The notes under the pieces were generated by a model. The model was not told where the DNA came from. It made no database searches and worked only from the letters and a program-made list of their open reading frames with translations. Shown here piece after piece: positions 1 to 8,936 of a DNA stretch of 64,000 nucleotides. The DNA lies in assembly GCA_020636405.1 (NCBI GenBank), contig JACJXW010000004.1, positions 496,001-560,000 of the forward strand, written 5' to 3'. The stretch comes from Lewinellaceae bacterium (lineage in GTDB: Bacteria; Bacteroidota; Bacteroidia; Chitinophagales; Saprospiraceae). Within the stretch, counting starts at the first letter, position 1, and every line of letters begins with the position of its first letter. The position numbers and the translations under genes are program-made.

Positions 1-207
1 GATCAGGCTGAACTGGCGTGGGGATATGTCGAATATCCGCATGAACTGAGAGCCCAGCGGCATGATGATCATGAAATCCAGTATGTGGGTGAACTGCACC
101 ATGGCCAGTATGAAGAGGAGCAGCTTCTCGTTCAGTACCGGCGGCTCGGGGGCAGGGATCGGAGGTTGGGCCATGGAATGACTTTTGCCGTTTTCAAGTT
201 GAACCAT
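1..207 (-). CDS. MFS transporter, N-terminal part (runs off the left edge)
   Basis: The reverse strand reads open from position 207 to the window edge (69 codons). A proline-rich cytoplasmic start is followed by a first membrane helix containing QFTHILDFMIIMPLG. That motif is typical of TM1 of DHA1-type major facilitator drug or sugar efflux proteins. Two in-frame ATGs are possible, at 207 and at 174; neither has a clear ribosome binding site. The rest of the gene lies outside the window, so the substrate cannot be judged. The family call rests on about 60 residues only. Confidence 0.6.
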   Translation of the reverse strand, partial: MVQLENGKSHSMAQPPIPAPEPPVLNEKLLLFILAMVQFTHILDFMIIMPLGSQFMRIFDISPRQFSLI

Positions 208-243
208 TGTAATGCTTAGGGATGGGGAATAGTTTCCGGAAAA

Positions 244-1476
244 CTACTTTTGTTGGGAAAAAACACCTTTCGGATAACAAAGATAAAATTTGGTGACCGC
301 CCGCGACTGCAGGTCGTAGTCGGTACTCTGCGACATTGGCAGCACCATCCCATTCTTGTGGAGGATCCTGATCTCATCCTTGGTTTTGGTATAGGCGCTG
401 TTGGTTTCCTTACCTCTGATGACGAGGTAATCCAGCGCCCATTTTTCCAGGCCGCTCCATTCCAGGATGCGTTGCTGCACTTCCTGCACATAGGTTTTGT
501 CGAACGGCGTGTGGCTGAATTCCAACCGGAATAAACGCCGGTTGATGATGCTCGAAGAGAGGAAGGCCAGCAATTTGTCATCGGCAAACATCCAGCTCTT
601 AAGAGCGGAAACGATGTCGAAGTCATCCAGCTGAGCAAACTGGCCAAGGAGTTGGTCTCTTTCCTGCTCAAAGTCTGCCCGGGAGGGTTCGCGTTGCAGG
701 AAAAAAGCAAGGGGAGGGGAGGCTGGCAGCTGATGCCCCTGCCGGGTGAGGGCTTTGGCGCGGAGTAGGGCCACGATGAGCATCTGTTCGGCGGAGAGCA
801 CCGTCTTGTGCAGGTAGACCTGCCAGTACATCAGGCGACGGGCGATGAGGAATTTTTCGATGGAATAGATCCCCTTTTCTTCGACAACGAGTTCTCCGTT
901 CTGTACCGACAGCATTTTTATGATGCGGTCATATCCGATGACCCCTTCGTGGACGCCGGTGAAAAAACTATCGCGGTTGAGGTAGTCCATGCGGTCCATA
1001 TCGAGCTGGCCGGAGATGAGCTGGTGGAGGAACTGTTTGGGGTAGTTGCCCCGAAAAATATCAATAGCCAGCGATAATTGGCCGTCAAAGATCTCGTTTA
1101 GGCGCTCCATGAAAAGAAGCGACAATTCCTCGTGGGTGACACCATTGAACAGGGTGTGCTCCAGGGTATGCGAAAATGGGCCGTGGCCAATGTCGTGGAG
1201 AAGGATGGCAATACAGGCGCCTTCCGCCTCCTCGGGCGTGATGTCGACATCCTTGGACCGCAGTACCTCAATGGCCTGCTGCATGAGGTGCAGGGCGCCG
1301 ATAGCGTGATGAAAACGAGTATGTAAAGCGCCGGGATAGACAAAATGGGTCAGGCTGGTTTGCTTGATGCGGCGCAGCCGCTGAAAGAACGGATGCTCGA
1401 CCAGGCTGAAAATAATGCCATGCGGTATGCCCACGAACCCGTAGACCGGGTCATTGAGGATCTTCTTATTTTTCAT
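244..1476 (-). CDS. HD-superfamily phosphohydrolase (COG1078 type)
   Basis: The protein has 410 residues. An N-terminal HD domain shows the metal-binding signature as HTRFHHAIGAL near residue 55 and LLHDIGHGPFSHTLEH near residue 95, followed by DMDRMDYLNRD near 160. This is the arrangement of the dGTPase/SAMHD1-like family, whose members hydrolyse nucleotides or phosphate esters. The true substrate of the COG1078 branch in Bacteroidota is not known to me. The gene is divergent from porX, with 181 bp between the two start codons. The length is normal for the family and no key residue is missing. Confidence 0.9.
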   Translation of the reverse strand: MKNKKILNDPVYGFVGIPHGIIFSLVEHPFFQRLRRIKQTSLTHFVYPGALHTRFHHAIGALHLMQQAIEVLRSKDVDITPEEAEGACIAILLHDIGHGPFSHTLEHTLFNGVTHEELSLLFMERLNEIFDGQLSLAIDIFRGNYPKQFLHQLISGQLDMDRMDYLNRDSFFTGVHEGVIGYDRIIKMLSVQNGELVVEEKGIYSIEKFLIARRLMYWQVYLHKTVLSAEQMLIVALLRAKALTRQGHQLPASPPLAFFLQREPSRADFEQERDQLLGQFAQLDDFDIVSALKSWMFADDKLLAFLSSSIINRRLFRLEFSHTPFDKTYVQEVQQRILEWSGLEKWALDYLVIRGKETNSAYTKTKDEIRILHKNGMVLPMSQSTDYDLQSRAVTKFYLCYPKGVFSQQK

Positions 1477-1657
1477 TGATTAGTCTTTCTCCCTCAGAGA
1501 ACTGATGGGAGGGCTAATGGGTTTATCTTAGTGTATAAACTTTTGCCGTTATTGGTGAAGATTCAATATCTTCCGCAATTCCCGGTTTTGGGCAATAATC
1601 AGGCAGGAAAGTTTATTATGTATCGGCAGATAAACCAGAGATAATAAAAAAGCCAGA

Positions 1658-3211
1658 ATGGATAAAATTACAATTCTATGGGCAGATGACGAGATCGATC
1701 TGCTTAAGCCCCAGTTGATGTTTCTCGAGAAGAAAGGCTATGACGTCATTACCGTCACCAATGGCCATGATGCACTGGAGGAGTGTGAAACCAATGGAGA
1801 GATCGACGTTGTATTCCTGGATGAAAGTATGCCGGGCATTACCGGCCTGGAAACCCTCTCCCAGATCAAAAGCCAGAAACCCCACCTCCCGGTGGTGATG
1901 ATCACCAAAAATGAGGCGGAGAATGTTATGGAGGAAGCCCTAGGCTCTCAGATCACCGATTACCTGATCAAGCCGGTTAACCCCAACCAGATCCTGCTGA
2001 CGCTCAAAAAGATCATCGATAACAAACGGCTGGTCCGGGAAAAAACCTCGTCGGATTACCAGCAGGAGTTCCGCCAGATCTTTATGCAGATCAACAGCGG
2101 CCTGGATTACGAGGAATGGGTAGAGGTCTACCGGAAAATAATCGGATGGGAGATCAAGATCGATGATTCCAATTCCGTGGGCATGAGTGACATCCTCTCT
2201 TCCCAGAAAAGTGAGGCCAACAGCGAGTTCTCCAAGTATATTGCCAAGAGCTACCTCAATTGGGTGCAGCACAACTCCGGCCCGGTTATGTCCAACAGCC
2301 TCCTGCGTTCGAAAATATTCCCCAAGCTGGACGACAAGGTGCCTACGGTTTTATTGCTGCTCGATAACCTCCGCTACGACCAGTGGAAAATGATCGAGCC
2401 CATCCTTACGGAACACTATCGGGTGGAGGAGGAAGATTTTTTCTACAGCATCCTTCCCACTTCCACCCAATACAGCCGCAATGCCATATTTGCGGGTATG
2501 ATGCCGGCGGAGATCGAAAAATATTATCCCCAGTGGTGGAAAAATGATAACGACGAGGGCGGCAAAAACCTGAATGAGCACGAGTTGCTCACCGAACAGA
2601 TCGGGCGAACTTTCCGCAAGGATATCCGCTTCGACTATGTGAAGGTCACCAATGTCAACCACGCTAAACAGGTGCAGGACAACATTCTCAACTACTTGCA
2701 GAATGACCTCACTGTGATCGTTTATAACTTCATCGACATGCTGTCGCACGCCCGTACGGAGATGGAAGTGCTCAAAGAACTCGCCGGGGATGAGAAGGCC
2801 TACCGTTCGCTGACCCGCTCCTGGTTTGAGAACTCCCCGCTATGGCAGGCCCTGCAACGCGCCGCCGAAAGGGAGATCCAACTCTTCGTTACTACCGACC
2901 ACGGCACTATTCGCGTGAATACGCCTTCTAAAGTTGTGGGGGACCGCGAGACAACGACCAACCTGCGCTATAAGGTGGGCCGCAACCTGCAGTACGACCG
3001 CCGGGACGTGCTCGACGTGCGGGATCCCAAGGACGCTCTGCTGCCCCGGCCTAACGTCAGCTCGACCTTTATCTTCGCTAAAGAGGATAAGTTCTTCCTC
3101 TATCCGAACAATTACAATTATTACAATAATTACTACAAGAATACTTTTCAGCACGGAGGTATCTCTCTGGAGGAGATGATCTGTCCGGTAATCCGGCTGA
3201 GGGCGAGATAA
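1658..3211 (+). CDS. porX: PorX, response regulator with PglZ domain, T9SS regulator
   Basis: The protein has 517 residues, close to the P. gingivalis PorX length. Residues 1-120 form a receiver domain with acidic pocket ADDE (residues 9-12) and phospho-acceptor D55 in FLDESMPG. Residues from about 200 form a PglZ (alkaline-phosphatase superfamily) domain with LLLLDNLRYDQW, the nucleophile region PTSTQYSRN and the metal ligand motif TTDHGTIRV. In the characterised system PorX pairs with histidine kinase PorY, acts with SigP and controls T9SS genes; the PglZ domain is a zinc phosphodiesterase. No porY lies next to it here. The start at 1658 gives the expected MDKITILWADDE N-terminus. Confidence 0.93.
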   Translation: MDKITILWADDEIDLLKPQLMFLEKKGYDVITVTNGHDALEECETNGEIDVVFLDESMPGITGLETLSQIKSQKPHLPVVMITKNEAENVMEEALGSQITDYLIKPVNPNQILLTLKKIIDNKRLVREKTSSDYQQEFRQIFMQINSGLDYEEWVEVYRKIIGWEIKIDDSNSVGMSDILSSQKSEANSEFSKYIAKSYLNWVQHNSGPVMSNSLLRSKIFPKLDDKVPTVLLLLDNLRYDQWKMIEPILTEHYRVEEEDFFYSILPTSTQYSRNAIFAGMMPAEIEKYYPQWWKNDNDEGGKNLNEHELLTEQIGRTFRKDIRFDYVKVTNVNHAKQVQDNILNYLQNDLTVIVYNFIDMLSHARTEMEVLKELAGDEKAYRSLTRSWFENSPLWQALQRAAEREIQLFVTTDHGTIRVNTPSKVVGDRETTTNLRYKVGRNLQYDRRDVLDVRDPKDALLPRPNVSSTFIFAKEDKFFLYPNNYNYYNNYYKNTFQHGGISLEEMICPVIRLRAR

Positions 3212-3242
3212 GGGAAGAAGGGAATATTGTTATATTCTTTGT

Positions 3243-3695
3243 CTAAAGAACTACCAGCAGTTCCTCTTTCAATTCAGGGTGGGTATCCCAGAATTCCTGG
3301 AAACGGTAGTTGCTGGGAACGAAGAAGATGCGTTTCCCGAAGAGGCCCGGTTCTTTAAAATAGATGAAGGCGGTGCGGAAGAAGAAGATCTTGCTTTCTT
3401 CTACCCGTTCGATGTTGTGGAAGGGATATCGTGCGGTCTTGAAGTAGTTGGTAATGTAGAAATAGTGTTCGTCGGCCTCCACGCGCTTGAGGCGCATCAG
3501 GGTAAAAGCGAGGAGCAGCAACCCGGAGAGGTAAAACAAAACCATGCCGATGCGAAAATTGCGGGCGGGAATATTGCCGACGTAATCAAATGAATACGCC
3601 AGTGCCGCAATGGACAGGGCGCCAAAGAAAACGATCCAGAAGACCGGTATGAAGAACTTGTAAAACAGTGTCAGATTGGTGGAAACTCTATACAT
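3243..3695 (-). CDS. Small membrane protein with PH-like domain, unknown function
   Basis: A 150-residue protein with two predicted membrane helices (residues 10-35 and 45-65). They are followed by a soluble beta-rich stretch (HYFYITNYFKTARYPFHNIE...) like bacterial PH-type domains. The function is unknown. It begins 4 bp after the tatC stop codon, so the two genes are almost certainly one transcript. This hints at a membrane role but does not prove a Tat link. Confidence 0.7.
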   Translation of the reverse strand: MYRVSTNLTLFYKFFIPVFWIVFFGALSIAALAYSFDYVGNIPARNFRIGMVLFYLSGLLLLAFTLMRLKRVEADEHYFYITNYFKTARYPFHNIERVEESKIFFFRTAFIYFKEPGLFGKRIFFVPSNYRFQEFWDTHPELKEELLVVL

Positions 3696-3699
3696 ACCC

Positions 3700-4554
3700 T
3701 TATCTTAATGCTTCTTCATTCTCTTTGTTTACCCTCGCCGAAACCACTATACTGACCTCGTACAATACGTAAAGCGGAATACCGATCAGGAACTGGGTCA
3801 CCACATCCGGAGGAGTGATCATGGCGGCCAGTATGAGTATACCAACAATAGAATGGCGCCGGTATTGTTTCATGCCTTCCGGAGTAACCAGCCCGACCTT
3901 AGACAGGAAGTAGACAATGATCGGCAACTCGAATATCAGTCCTGCCGGGGCAGTAAACATGATCATATAATTGATAAAAGAAGAGATCGTAGGCGTATTC
4001 TGAACCCCCGGAACGTCGTATCCGGCCAGAAAGTTGATGGCGAACGGGGAGATGATATAATAACCAAAAAGAACGCCGATCAGGAACAGGGAGGAGCAGA
4101 TGGCGACCATCCCGCGCGCCGCCTTTTGTTCTTTGGGATAAAGGCCCGGCCGGATAAAGCGCCAGAATTCCCACAGCACGTAGGGAAAGGACAGGATGAA
4201 GCCCATCACAAACGAAACCTTGATGCTGATGATGAACGCTTCACCAAAGCCGGTAGCGATCTTTGTGAACTGCGGTGGCGTAAAACACAGGCCGTCTCCC
4301 ATGCCGATGGCATGCGAAAGGTTACAGACAAAGCGGTAAGAGAAGAAATCCGGCTCCGTAGGGCCGAAGATCACCTCCTGAAACAACCACTTCTGGAAGA
4401 TGAACAACACAATGCCTAACCCTACAATAGCCAGGAGGGAACGGATAATATGCCAGCGCAACTCCTCCAGATGCTCGAGGAATGACATTTCCTTACTCGC
4501 CAGCGGCTCCTGGCCCTCTTCCAGCTTATCGACATCGATCTGGTCCAGCGGCAT
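3700..4554 (-). CDS. tatC: Twin-arginine translocase subunit TatC (canonical copy)
   Basis: The protein has 284 residues and six membrane helices. It is the receptor subunit that binds twin-arginine signal peptides. The residues aligned with E. coli TatC E15 (E31, in HLEELR), E103 (E142, in PGLYPKEQ), E170 (E209, in IFELP) and D211 (in TPPDV) are all retained, so it should be functional. A 40-residue acidic N-terminal extension precedes the core. It is followed after 4 bp by a small membrane protein gene. A -7 box lies 59 bp upstream. A second, divergent TatC is encoded at 17970-18839. Confidence 0.95.
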   Translation of the reverse strand: MPLDQIDVDKLEEGQEPLASKEMSFLEHLEELRWHIIRSLLAIVGLGIVLFIFQKWLFQEVIFGPTEPDFFSYRFVCNLSHAIGMGDGLCFTPPQFTKIATGFGEAFIISIKVSFVMGFILSFPYVLWEFWRFIRPGLYPKEQKAARGMVAICSSLFLIGVLFGYYIISPFAINFLAGYDVPGVQNTPTISSFINYMIMFTAPAGLIFELPIIVYFLSKVGLVTPEGMKQYRRHSIVGILILAAMITPPDVVTQFLIGIPLYVLYEVSIVVSARVNKENEEALR

Positions 4555-4612
4555 AGATTATTTTTATATTAAGAGGCCGTTTGGATGAATAAAGTTTAAA
4601 ACTAATTCCGTA

Positions 4613-4620
4613 CAAATGTA
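4613..4620 (-). promoter_or_regulatory. Bacteroidota -7 promoter box for tatC
   Basis: On the reverse strand this reads TACATTTG, an exact match to the Bacteroidota housekeeping -7 consensus TAnnTTTG. It would place the transcript start about 50 bases before the tatC ATG. No clear -33 TTG is seen. Confidence 0.55.
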
Positions 4621-5054
4621 AAAAAAATTATCCCCCCCTGTAACTTTTCACCCCTTCCGCATTATTAGAAGGAACATCAACATCGGAAAAGCTTTTTACT
4701 CTCCTAAGGTTCATCTCCTTTTTTCAATCAAATAAGTATTTCGCACCTGTCCAGGTATGAGGGTAATGTGGTGTTATGATATTGCTGTTACCTCATGCGG
4801 GCCCATTGTTGGCCCGGCCGGCCTATGGAAGGGCTTGTCCGCAATACCGAACAACCATAAAACCGGAATGCCTAAACAGTTGCAGTATTTCATGCGGTAG
4901 AGGGCAGGCGTGACTGTGCCTGCGCCTCTGTGCGTGTTCGGATTCTACCTGTTCATTTTTTGGGCTCCGCTCCATTGGCAGCTGTGCTGCTCTGGCCACG
5001 CCGTGTGCGCAGGCGAGGGGAGGGGCGGTGTCCCTGAAATCAAAAACAACGATC
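4621..5054. other. Intergenic region between tatC and gldM, no gene seen
   Basis: This stretch holds no convincing coding sequence. Open frames overlapping it (for example 4823-5056 on the reverse strand) have no homology-like features. gldL, which normally precedes gldM, is not here. No RNA gene was recognised. Confidence 0.6.
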
Positions 5055-6569
5055 ATGTCGATACCAAAACAACCCCGTCAGCTAATGATCAACCTGATGT
5101 ACATTGTACTGACGGCCCTGCTGGCCCTGAATGTTTCAGCAGAGATCCTGCAGGCTTTCTTTTCCATCGACCGGAGCCTGGGAGAGAGCAGCCAGGTGGT
5201 CCAGCATTCCAACGAGCAGATGATGGAGGCCATCCGGCAGGAAGCAGCGGCTTACCCTCAGTTTACTATTTACCTTCGCAAAGCAGAAGAACTACAGCGC
5301 CAAACGCAGGCTTTCCGGCAAAGCCTGGACTCCCTGCGGGCCGGTATTGTGGAAGAAGCCGGTGGCCTGGGCCCTGACGGACAGCCCGTACGCAAAATGG
5401 ATAAAGACATCCCTACCCGCATATTGGTGAATGAAGGGCAGGGGGAGGCCCTTGAACGGCGCGTACGCGAATTGCGGGAGCAGCTTCTTTCTCTGGTGGA
5501 AGAGGAGCAGCAAAGGCGGCTTCTGGCAACCAGCATCCCCCTGAATATTCCTGAAGTGCCTGAAACTTCTGATAAAAAAGGCTGGGCGCAGTACACCTTC
5601 CAGCAGATGCCGGTGGCGGCCGTGCTGCCCATATTGCGGAAATTCGAAAATGACGTCGAGGTGGCCGAGTCCGCTATTCTGAACTATTTTCTCAGCCAGA
5701 TGGGCACTTCCCTGGTGCTTGATGCCTATGTGCCGGTGATCGCTTCCGAGAAGAATTATGTCATTAGCGGAGAAGAGTTCCGCAGTGAGATCTTTCTTGC
5801 GGCCTATTCCACCACTGCCGACAACATCCGGGTAAGCGTGGATGGGCGGCCCGTACCGGTAGAAGAAGGCAAGGCGTTCTTCAGCACACGGGCTTCAGGC
5901 CTGGGCGAACGCACTCACCGGCTGCTCATAGAGTTGGAAGATCCTTTGAAGGATACGGTACAACGGTTCGAGAAAACCTTCTCCTATCTGGTGGGCGAAC
6001 GCTCGGTGGCCGTTTCCGCAGATAAGATGAATGTACTCTACGTCGGAGTAGAAAACCCCCTCACTATATCGGCGGCCGGAGTACCTAGTAGCCAGGTGCG
6101 GGTGCAGGCGGAAGGCACGGCCCTTTCTCACCTGGGAGGCAGCCGTTATATGGCCAAGCCGGGCCAGCCTGGCGAGGCCCGCATAACGGTATCCGGAGGA
6201 GGGATGCCTCCCAGCACTTTCCGTTACCGGGTGAAGCGTATCCCCGACCCGGCCATGGAGCTTGGAAGAAAACGCGGAGGCAGGATAGAAGCTGCTACTT
6301 TCCGTGCTCAGTTAGGCATTATTCCGGTATTGGAGAACTTCGATTTTGAGGCGCGTTGCAACGTAATCAGCTTCGAACTGGTGCGGGTGCCCAAAGGGGG
6401 CGATATCCAGGTGGCCCGCAATAACGGGGGGCGCTTCGAGGCAGAGGCTCAGCGCATTGTGCGCAATGCCGCTCCTGGCGACGTCTACTATTTCAATGAG
6501 ATCAAAGTGAAATGCCCCGGCGATACCTACAGCCGGGAACTCAATGGAATGATCTTCACCATAATATAA
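5055..6569 (+). CDS. gldM: GldM/PorM, inner-membrane motor-ring subunit of T9SS and gliding
   Basis: The protein has 504 residues. The start at 5055 gives an N-terminus rich in K/R/Q followed by one membrane helix (LMINLMYIVLTALLALNVSAEIL), the hallmark of GldM. After it come a helical region and a series of beta domains forming the long periplasmic shaft. In the known system GldL and GldM form the proton-driven rotary motor that powers T9SS and gliding, and the GldM periplasmic end contacts GldK/GldN. An in-frame GTG at 5028 is less likely because the family begins directly before the basic segment. gldN follows at 41 bp. gldK and gldL are absent upstream. Confidence 0.93.
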   Translation: MSIPKQPRQLMINLMYIVLTALLALNVSAEILQAFFSIDRSLGESSQVVQHSNEQMMEAIRQEAAAYPQFTIYLRKAEELQRQTQAFRQSLDSLRAGIVEEAGGLGPDGQPVRKMDKDIPTRILVNEGQGEALERRVRELREQLLSLVEEEQQRRLLATSIPLNIPEVPETSDKKGWAQYTFQQMPVAAVLPILRKFENDVEVAESAILNYFLSQMGTSLVLDAYVPVIASEKNYVISGEEFRSEIFLAAYSTTADNIRVSVDGRPVPVEEGKAFFSTRASGLGERTHRLLIELEDPLKDTVQRFEKTFSYLVGERSVAVSADKMNVLYVGVENPLTISAAGVPSSQVRVQAEGTALSHLGGSRYMAKPGQPGEARITVSGGGMPPSTFRYRVKRIPDPAMELGRKRGGRIEAATFRAQLGIIPVLENFDFEARCNVISFELVRVPKGGDIQVARNNGGRFEAEAQRIVRNAAPGDVYYFNEIKVKCPGDTYSRELNGMIFTII

Positions 6570-6610
6570 TCCTGCTTACACCATTTTTTCTATACCAAAA
6601 TTACATGGCC

Positions 6611-7426
6611 ATGAAGTATTTCCTGTCTTTTGTCTTCTGCTTTAGCTTCCACCTTTTGCTCTTCGCCCAGACAGAGCGGGCGCCTATGGATGACATCGTC
6701 CCCCGCTCCGTGATGGCGGAAAAACGCGTATTGCCGTACCCCTCTCTGCGCGAGCAGGATATCCTCTGGGAAAAGCGGGTTTGGCGCCTGATCGATACCC
6801 GGGAAAAGATCAACTTACCGTTCCGTTATCCGAAGCGGCCCTTATTCAATATCCTGGCGGAGGCCGCCAGCGCCGGGGAGGCCACTGCCTATAGTGTGGA
6901 AGACGATCAGTTTAGCATCCCCCTGTCCCCGGAAGAGGTGGGAACCATGCTGAACGAGGTGGATACGGTAGAGGTCATCCAGCCTGAAAGCGGGAGTTCG
7001 GAGTACCAGATCGTGTCCAATTCGATCAATGTAGAAGACATCAAGCGCTACCGCATCAAGGAGGTATGGTATTTTGATTCCAGGACGTCGACGATGAATG
7101 TGCGTATCCTGGGCATTGCTCCGCTCAAGGAAGAATACGATGACAACGGCAATTTCAAATACGAGCGGCCCTTATTCTGGTTTTACTACCCCCAATGCCG
7201 GGAACTGCTGGCAAGACACAAAGCTCCTAACCCATTTACCGACAATGGGCTGATGAGTTGGGAGGATATTTTCGAGATGCGCTATTTTTCCAGCTATATC
7301 ATAAAGGAGTCCAATATTCATGACCAGCGCCTGGAGCATTACCTCTCCGGGAGAGAACTCCTGCTGGAAGCGGATCGGATCGAGCAGGATATCTTCAATG
7401 TCGAACAGGATATGTGGCAGTACTGA
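6611..7426 (+). CDS. gldN: GldN/PorN, periplasmic T9SS ring protein
   Basis: A 271-residue protein with a signal peptide (MKYFLSFVFCFSFHLLLFAQ, cleavage after AQ). The body matches the GldN family, with ILWEKRVWRLIDTREKINLPF at residues 45-65 and later VEDIKRYRIKEVWYFD. GldN forms the periplasmic ring with the GldK lipoprotein that couples the GldLM motor to the outer membrane translocon. ATG 6605 is an equally possible start, two codons earlier; longer frames back to 6512 run into gldM and lack a signal peptide. It is translated directly after gldM and followed by a strong terminator. Confidence 0.92.
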   Translation: MKYFLSFVFCFSFHLLLFAQTERAPMDDIVPRSVMAEKRVLPYPSLREQDILWEKRVWRLIDTREKINLPFRYPKRPLFNILAEAASAGEATAYSVEDDQFSIPLSPEEVGTMLNEVDTVEVIQPESGSSEYQIVSNSINVEDIKRYRIKEVWYFDSRTSTMNVRILGIAPLKEEYDDNGNFKYERPLFWFYYPQCRELLARHKAPNPFTDNGLMSWEDIFEMRYFSSYIIKESNIHDQRLEHYLSGRELLLEADRIEQDIFNVEQDMWQY

Positions 7427-7480
7427 TCGGGCAAAGCTACTCCTGAACGAATAATTTTTTCCAAACAGTGCCTTTTAGCG

Positions 7481-7513
7481 AGCTTCTTCCTTTCCGGAGG
7501 AAGCTTTTGCTTT
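7481..7513 (+). terminator. Rho-independent terminator after gldMN
   Basis: A 10-bp stem (7481-7490 with 7496-7505, one G-T pair) has a 5-base loop. A T-rich tract follows it. It lies 55 bp after the gldN stop. Confidence 0.75.
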
Positions 7514-7552
7514 ATACGGCCGGACACTAGACAAGAGTAAAGAAAAATACCT

Positions 7553-7560
7553 TACATTTG
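7553..7560 (+). promoter_or_regulatory. -7 promoter box before the cation antiporter
   Basis: TACATTTG matches TAnnTTTG exactly. The inferred start of transcription would be about 33 bases before the ATG at 7600. No clear -33 element is visible. Confidence 0.55.
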
Positions 7561-7599
7561 CCGGGCGTTTTGGCCCGGGGCCTTTAGAATCAGAATGTT

Positions 7600-8538
7600 A
7601 TGGATGTAGTTTTGTATTTTGGCTTGTTCGTAGTATCGCTCATTGTGTTACTCAGAGCTTCGGGCTGGTTTGTTGATGCTGCGGAGCGGATCGGCCTGTC
7701 GCTTGGCATTTCGTCCTTTATCATCGGGCTGACTATTGTCGCTTTCGGGACTTCCCTGCCGGAGTTGGCCACCTCAATAGCAGCTGTTTTCAGCGGAGAT
7801 TCGGAGATCGTAGTGGGCAACGTGGTGGGGTCCAACATCACGAATATCGCCCTGGTGCTGGGCCTCTCGGCTATTGTGGCAAACCGCATTGAACTGGAGT
7901 ATAACATTTGGCATATAGACATGCCTTATCTGTGGGGGTCTGCATTTTTATTGTGGTTTGCCCTTCGCGACCTGGATTTCTCCCTGTTTGAAGGTATTCT
8001 CTTCCTTTTCGGGATATTCGTATTCCTGGGATATTCTTTTAAGGCGGATAGTGAAACTGAAAAAAAAGAGCCTGTTGCCCGGGAATCGGTGGGGTGGAAA
8101 ACTTACGCCATGCTCGTCATTGGCGGCGGCCTGGTCTGGTTGGGAGCAGATTACACCATTTTTGCGATCCAGAAGCTGTCGGCCATTGCCGGAGTGAACC
8201 CGGAGGTCATCGCACTCTCGGCCGTGGCGCTGGGCACCTCTCTTCCGGAGGTTATCGTCAGCCTCAACGCCGCCCGCCGTGGTAAGGCGGCCATTGCTGT
8301 TGGCAACGTGCTGGGGTCCAATATTTTCAACACCTATGTGGTGATGAGTATCCCTTCTTTCTTTGGCAAGCTGGAAATCACAAGCGACATCAACGAGGTA
8401 TTCCTACCCCTGATGGTAGCTATGACGATCCTGTTTGGCATCATGGCCAACAATAAGAAGATCACCCGCTGGGAAGGGGTGGCACTGATCATGTTCTACG
8501 CCTATTTCGCTTCTGAACTGTTCAAAAGCGCCGCTTAG
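7600..8538 (+). CDS. Calcium/sodium antiporter, YrbG/CaxA type
   Basis: A 312-residue inner-membrane protein with about ten helices. It has the two alpha repeats of the CaCA superfamily: FGTSLPELATS...GNVVGSNITNI at residues 48-85 and LGTSLPEVIVS...GNVLGSNIFNT at residues 210-245. The two GTSLPE acidic motifs coordinate the transported cations. Family members exchange Na+ (or K+/H+) for Ca2+. The gene stands alone between a terminator and a long intergenic gap. The exact ion pair cannot be read from the sequence. Confidence 0.92.
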   Translation: MDVVLYFGLFVVSLIVLLRASGWFVDAAERIGLSLGISSFIIGLTIVAFGTSLPELATSIAAVFSGDSEIVVGNVVGSNITNIALVLGLSAIVANRIELEYNIWHIDMPYLWGSAFLLWFALRDLDFSLFEGILFLFGIFVFLGYSFKADSETEKKEPVARESVGWKTYAMLVIGGGLVWLGADYTIFAIQKLSAIAGVNPEVIALSAVALGTSLPEVIVSLNAARRGKAAIAVGNVLGSNIFNTYVVMSIPSFFGKLEITSDINEVFLPLMVAMTILFGIMANNKKITRWEGVALIMFYAYFASELFKSAA

Positions 8539-8936
8539 TCGTGGTTTCGGAATAGCCTCCATAATGGGGTCAGCATTCTGTTCGAGGCGGGCCATATCTG
8601 ATTTTTTTCTGGCGTATAGTGAACTAATTTCCCCTTTTTTCTCTTGAAACAAACGTCAGGGGGTGCATCTTTCCTAAAAAAGGTGTATTTTTATTGTCTG
8701 AATATTAACCTGTTACCCCCCTCCCCTTGAAATCAGCCTCCATGCTCCAGGCTGAGAATCGGAATAATAGCATAAGGATAATCCCATCCTTACAGGATGG
8801 AGAAGCACTTAGTATATTATTTTGTCCGTGAGAAAATAAGTGTAATAAGTAGGTATATGAGAAAACGCTGGCGTTCTTCCGGGAGCGTCTGCTGATAACA
8901 AACATAATTTTGCGCTAACAAACATACGACCCTACT
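8539..8936. other. Intergenic region, AT-rich, with a small hairpin
   Basis: No coding sequence is supported here. A perfect 7-bp hairpin with a 3-base loop (CCATCCT-TAC-AGGATGG) sits near 8787-8803. A -7 box lies at its right end. Confidence 0.55.
8905..8912 (+). promoter_or_regulatory. -7 promoter box before the T9SS-exported protein
   Basis: TAATTTTG fits TAnnTTTG and lies 25 bp before the ATG at 8937. This implies a very short leader. No -33 TTG is obvious. Confidence 0.45.

Noticed and set aside
4910..5377. Forward frame of 155 codons before and within gldM
   Set aside because: It overlaps gldM in another frame and reads like low-complexity G/P/R-rich shadow sequence.
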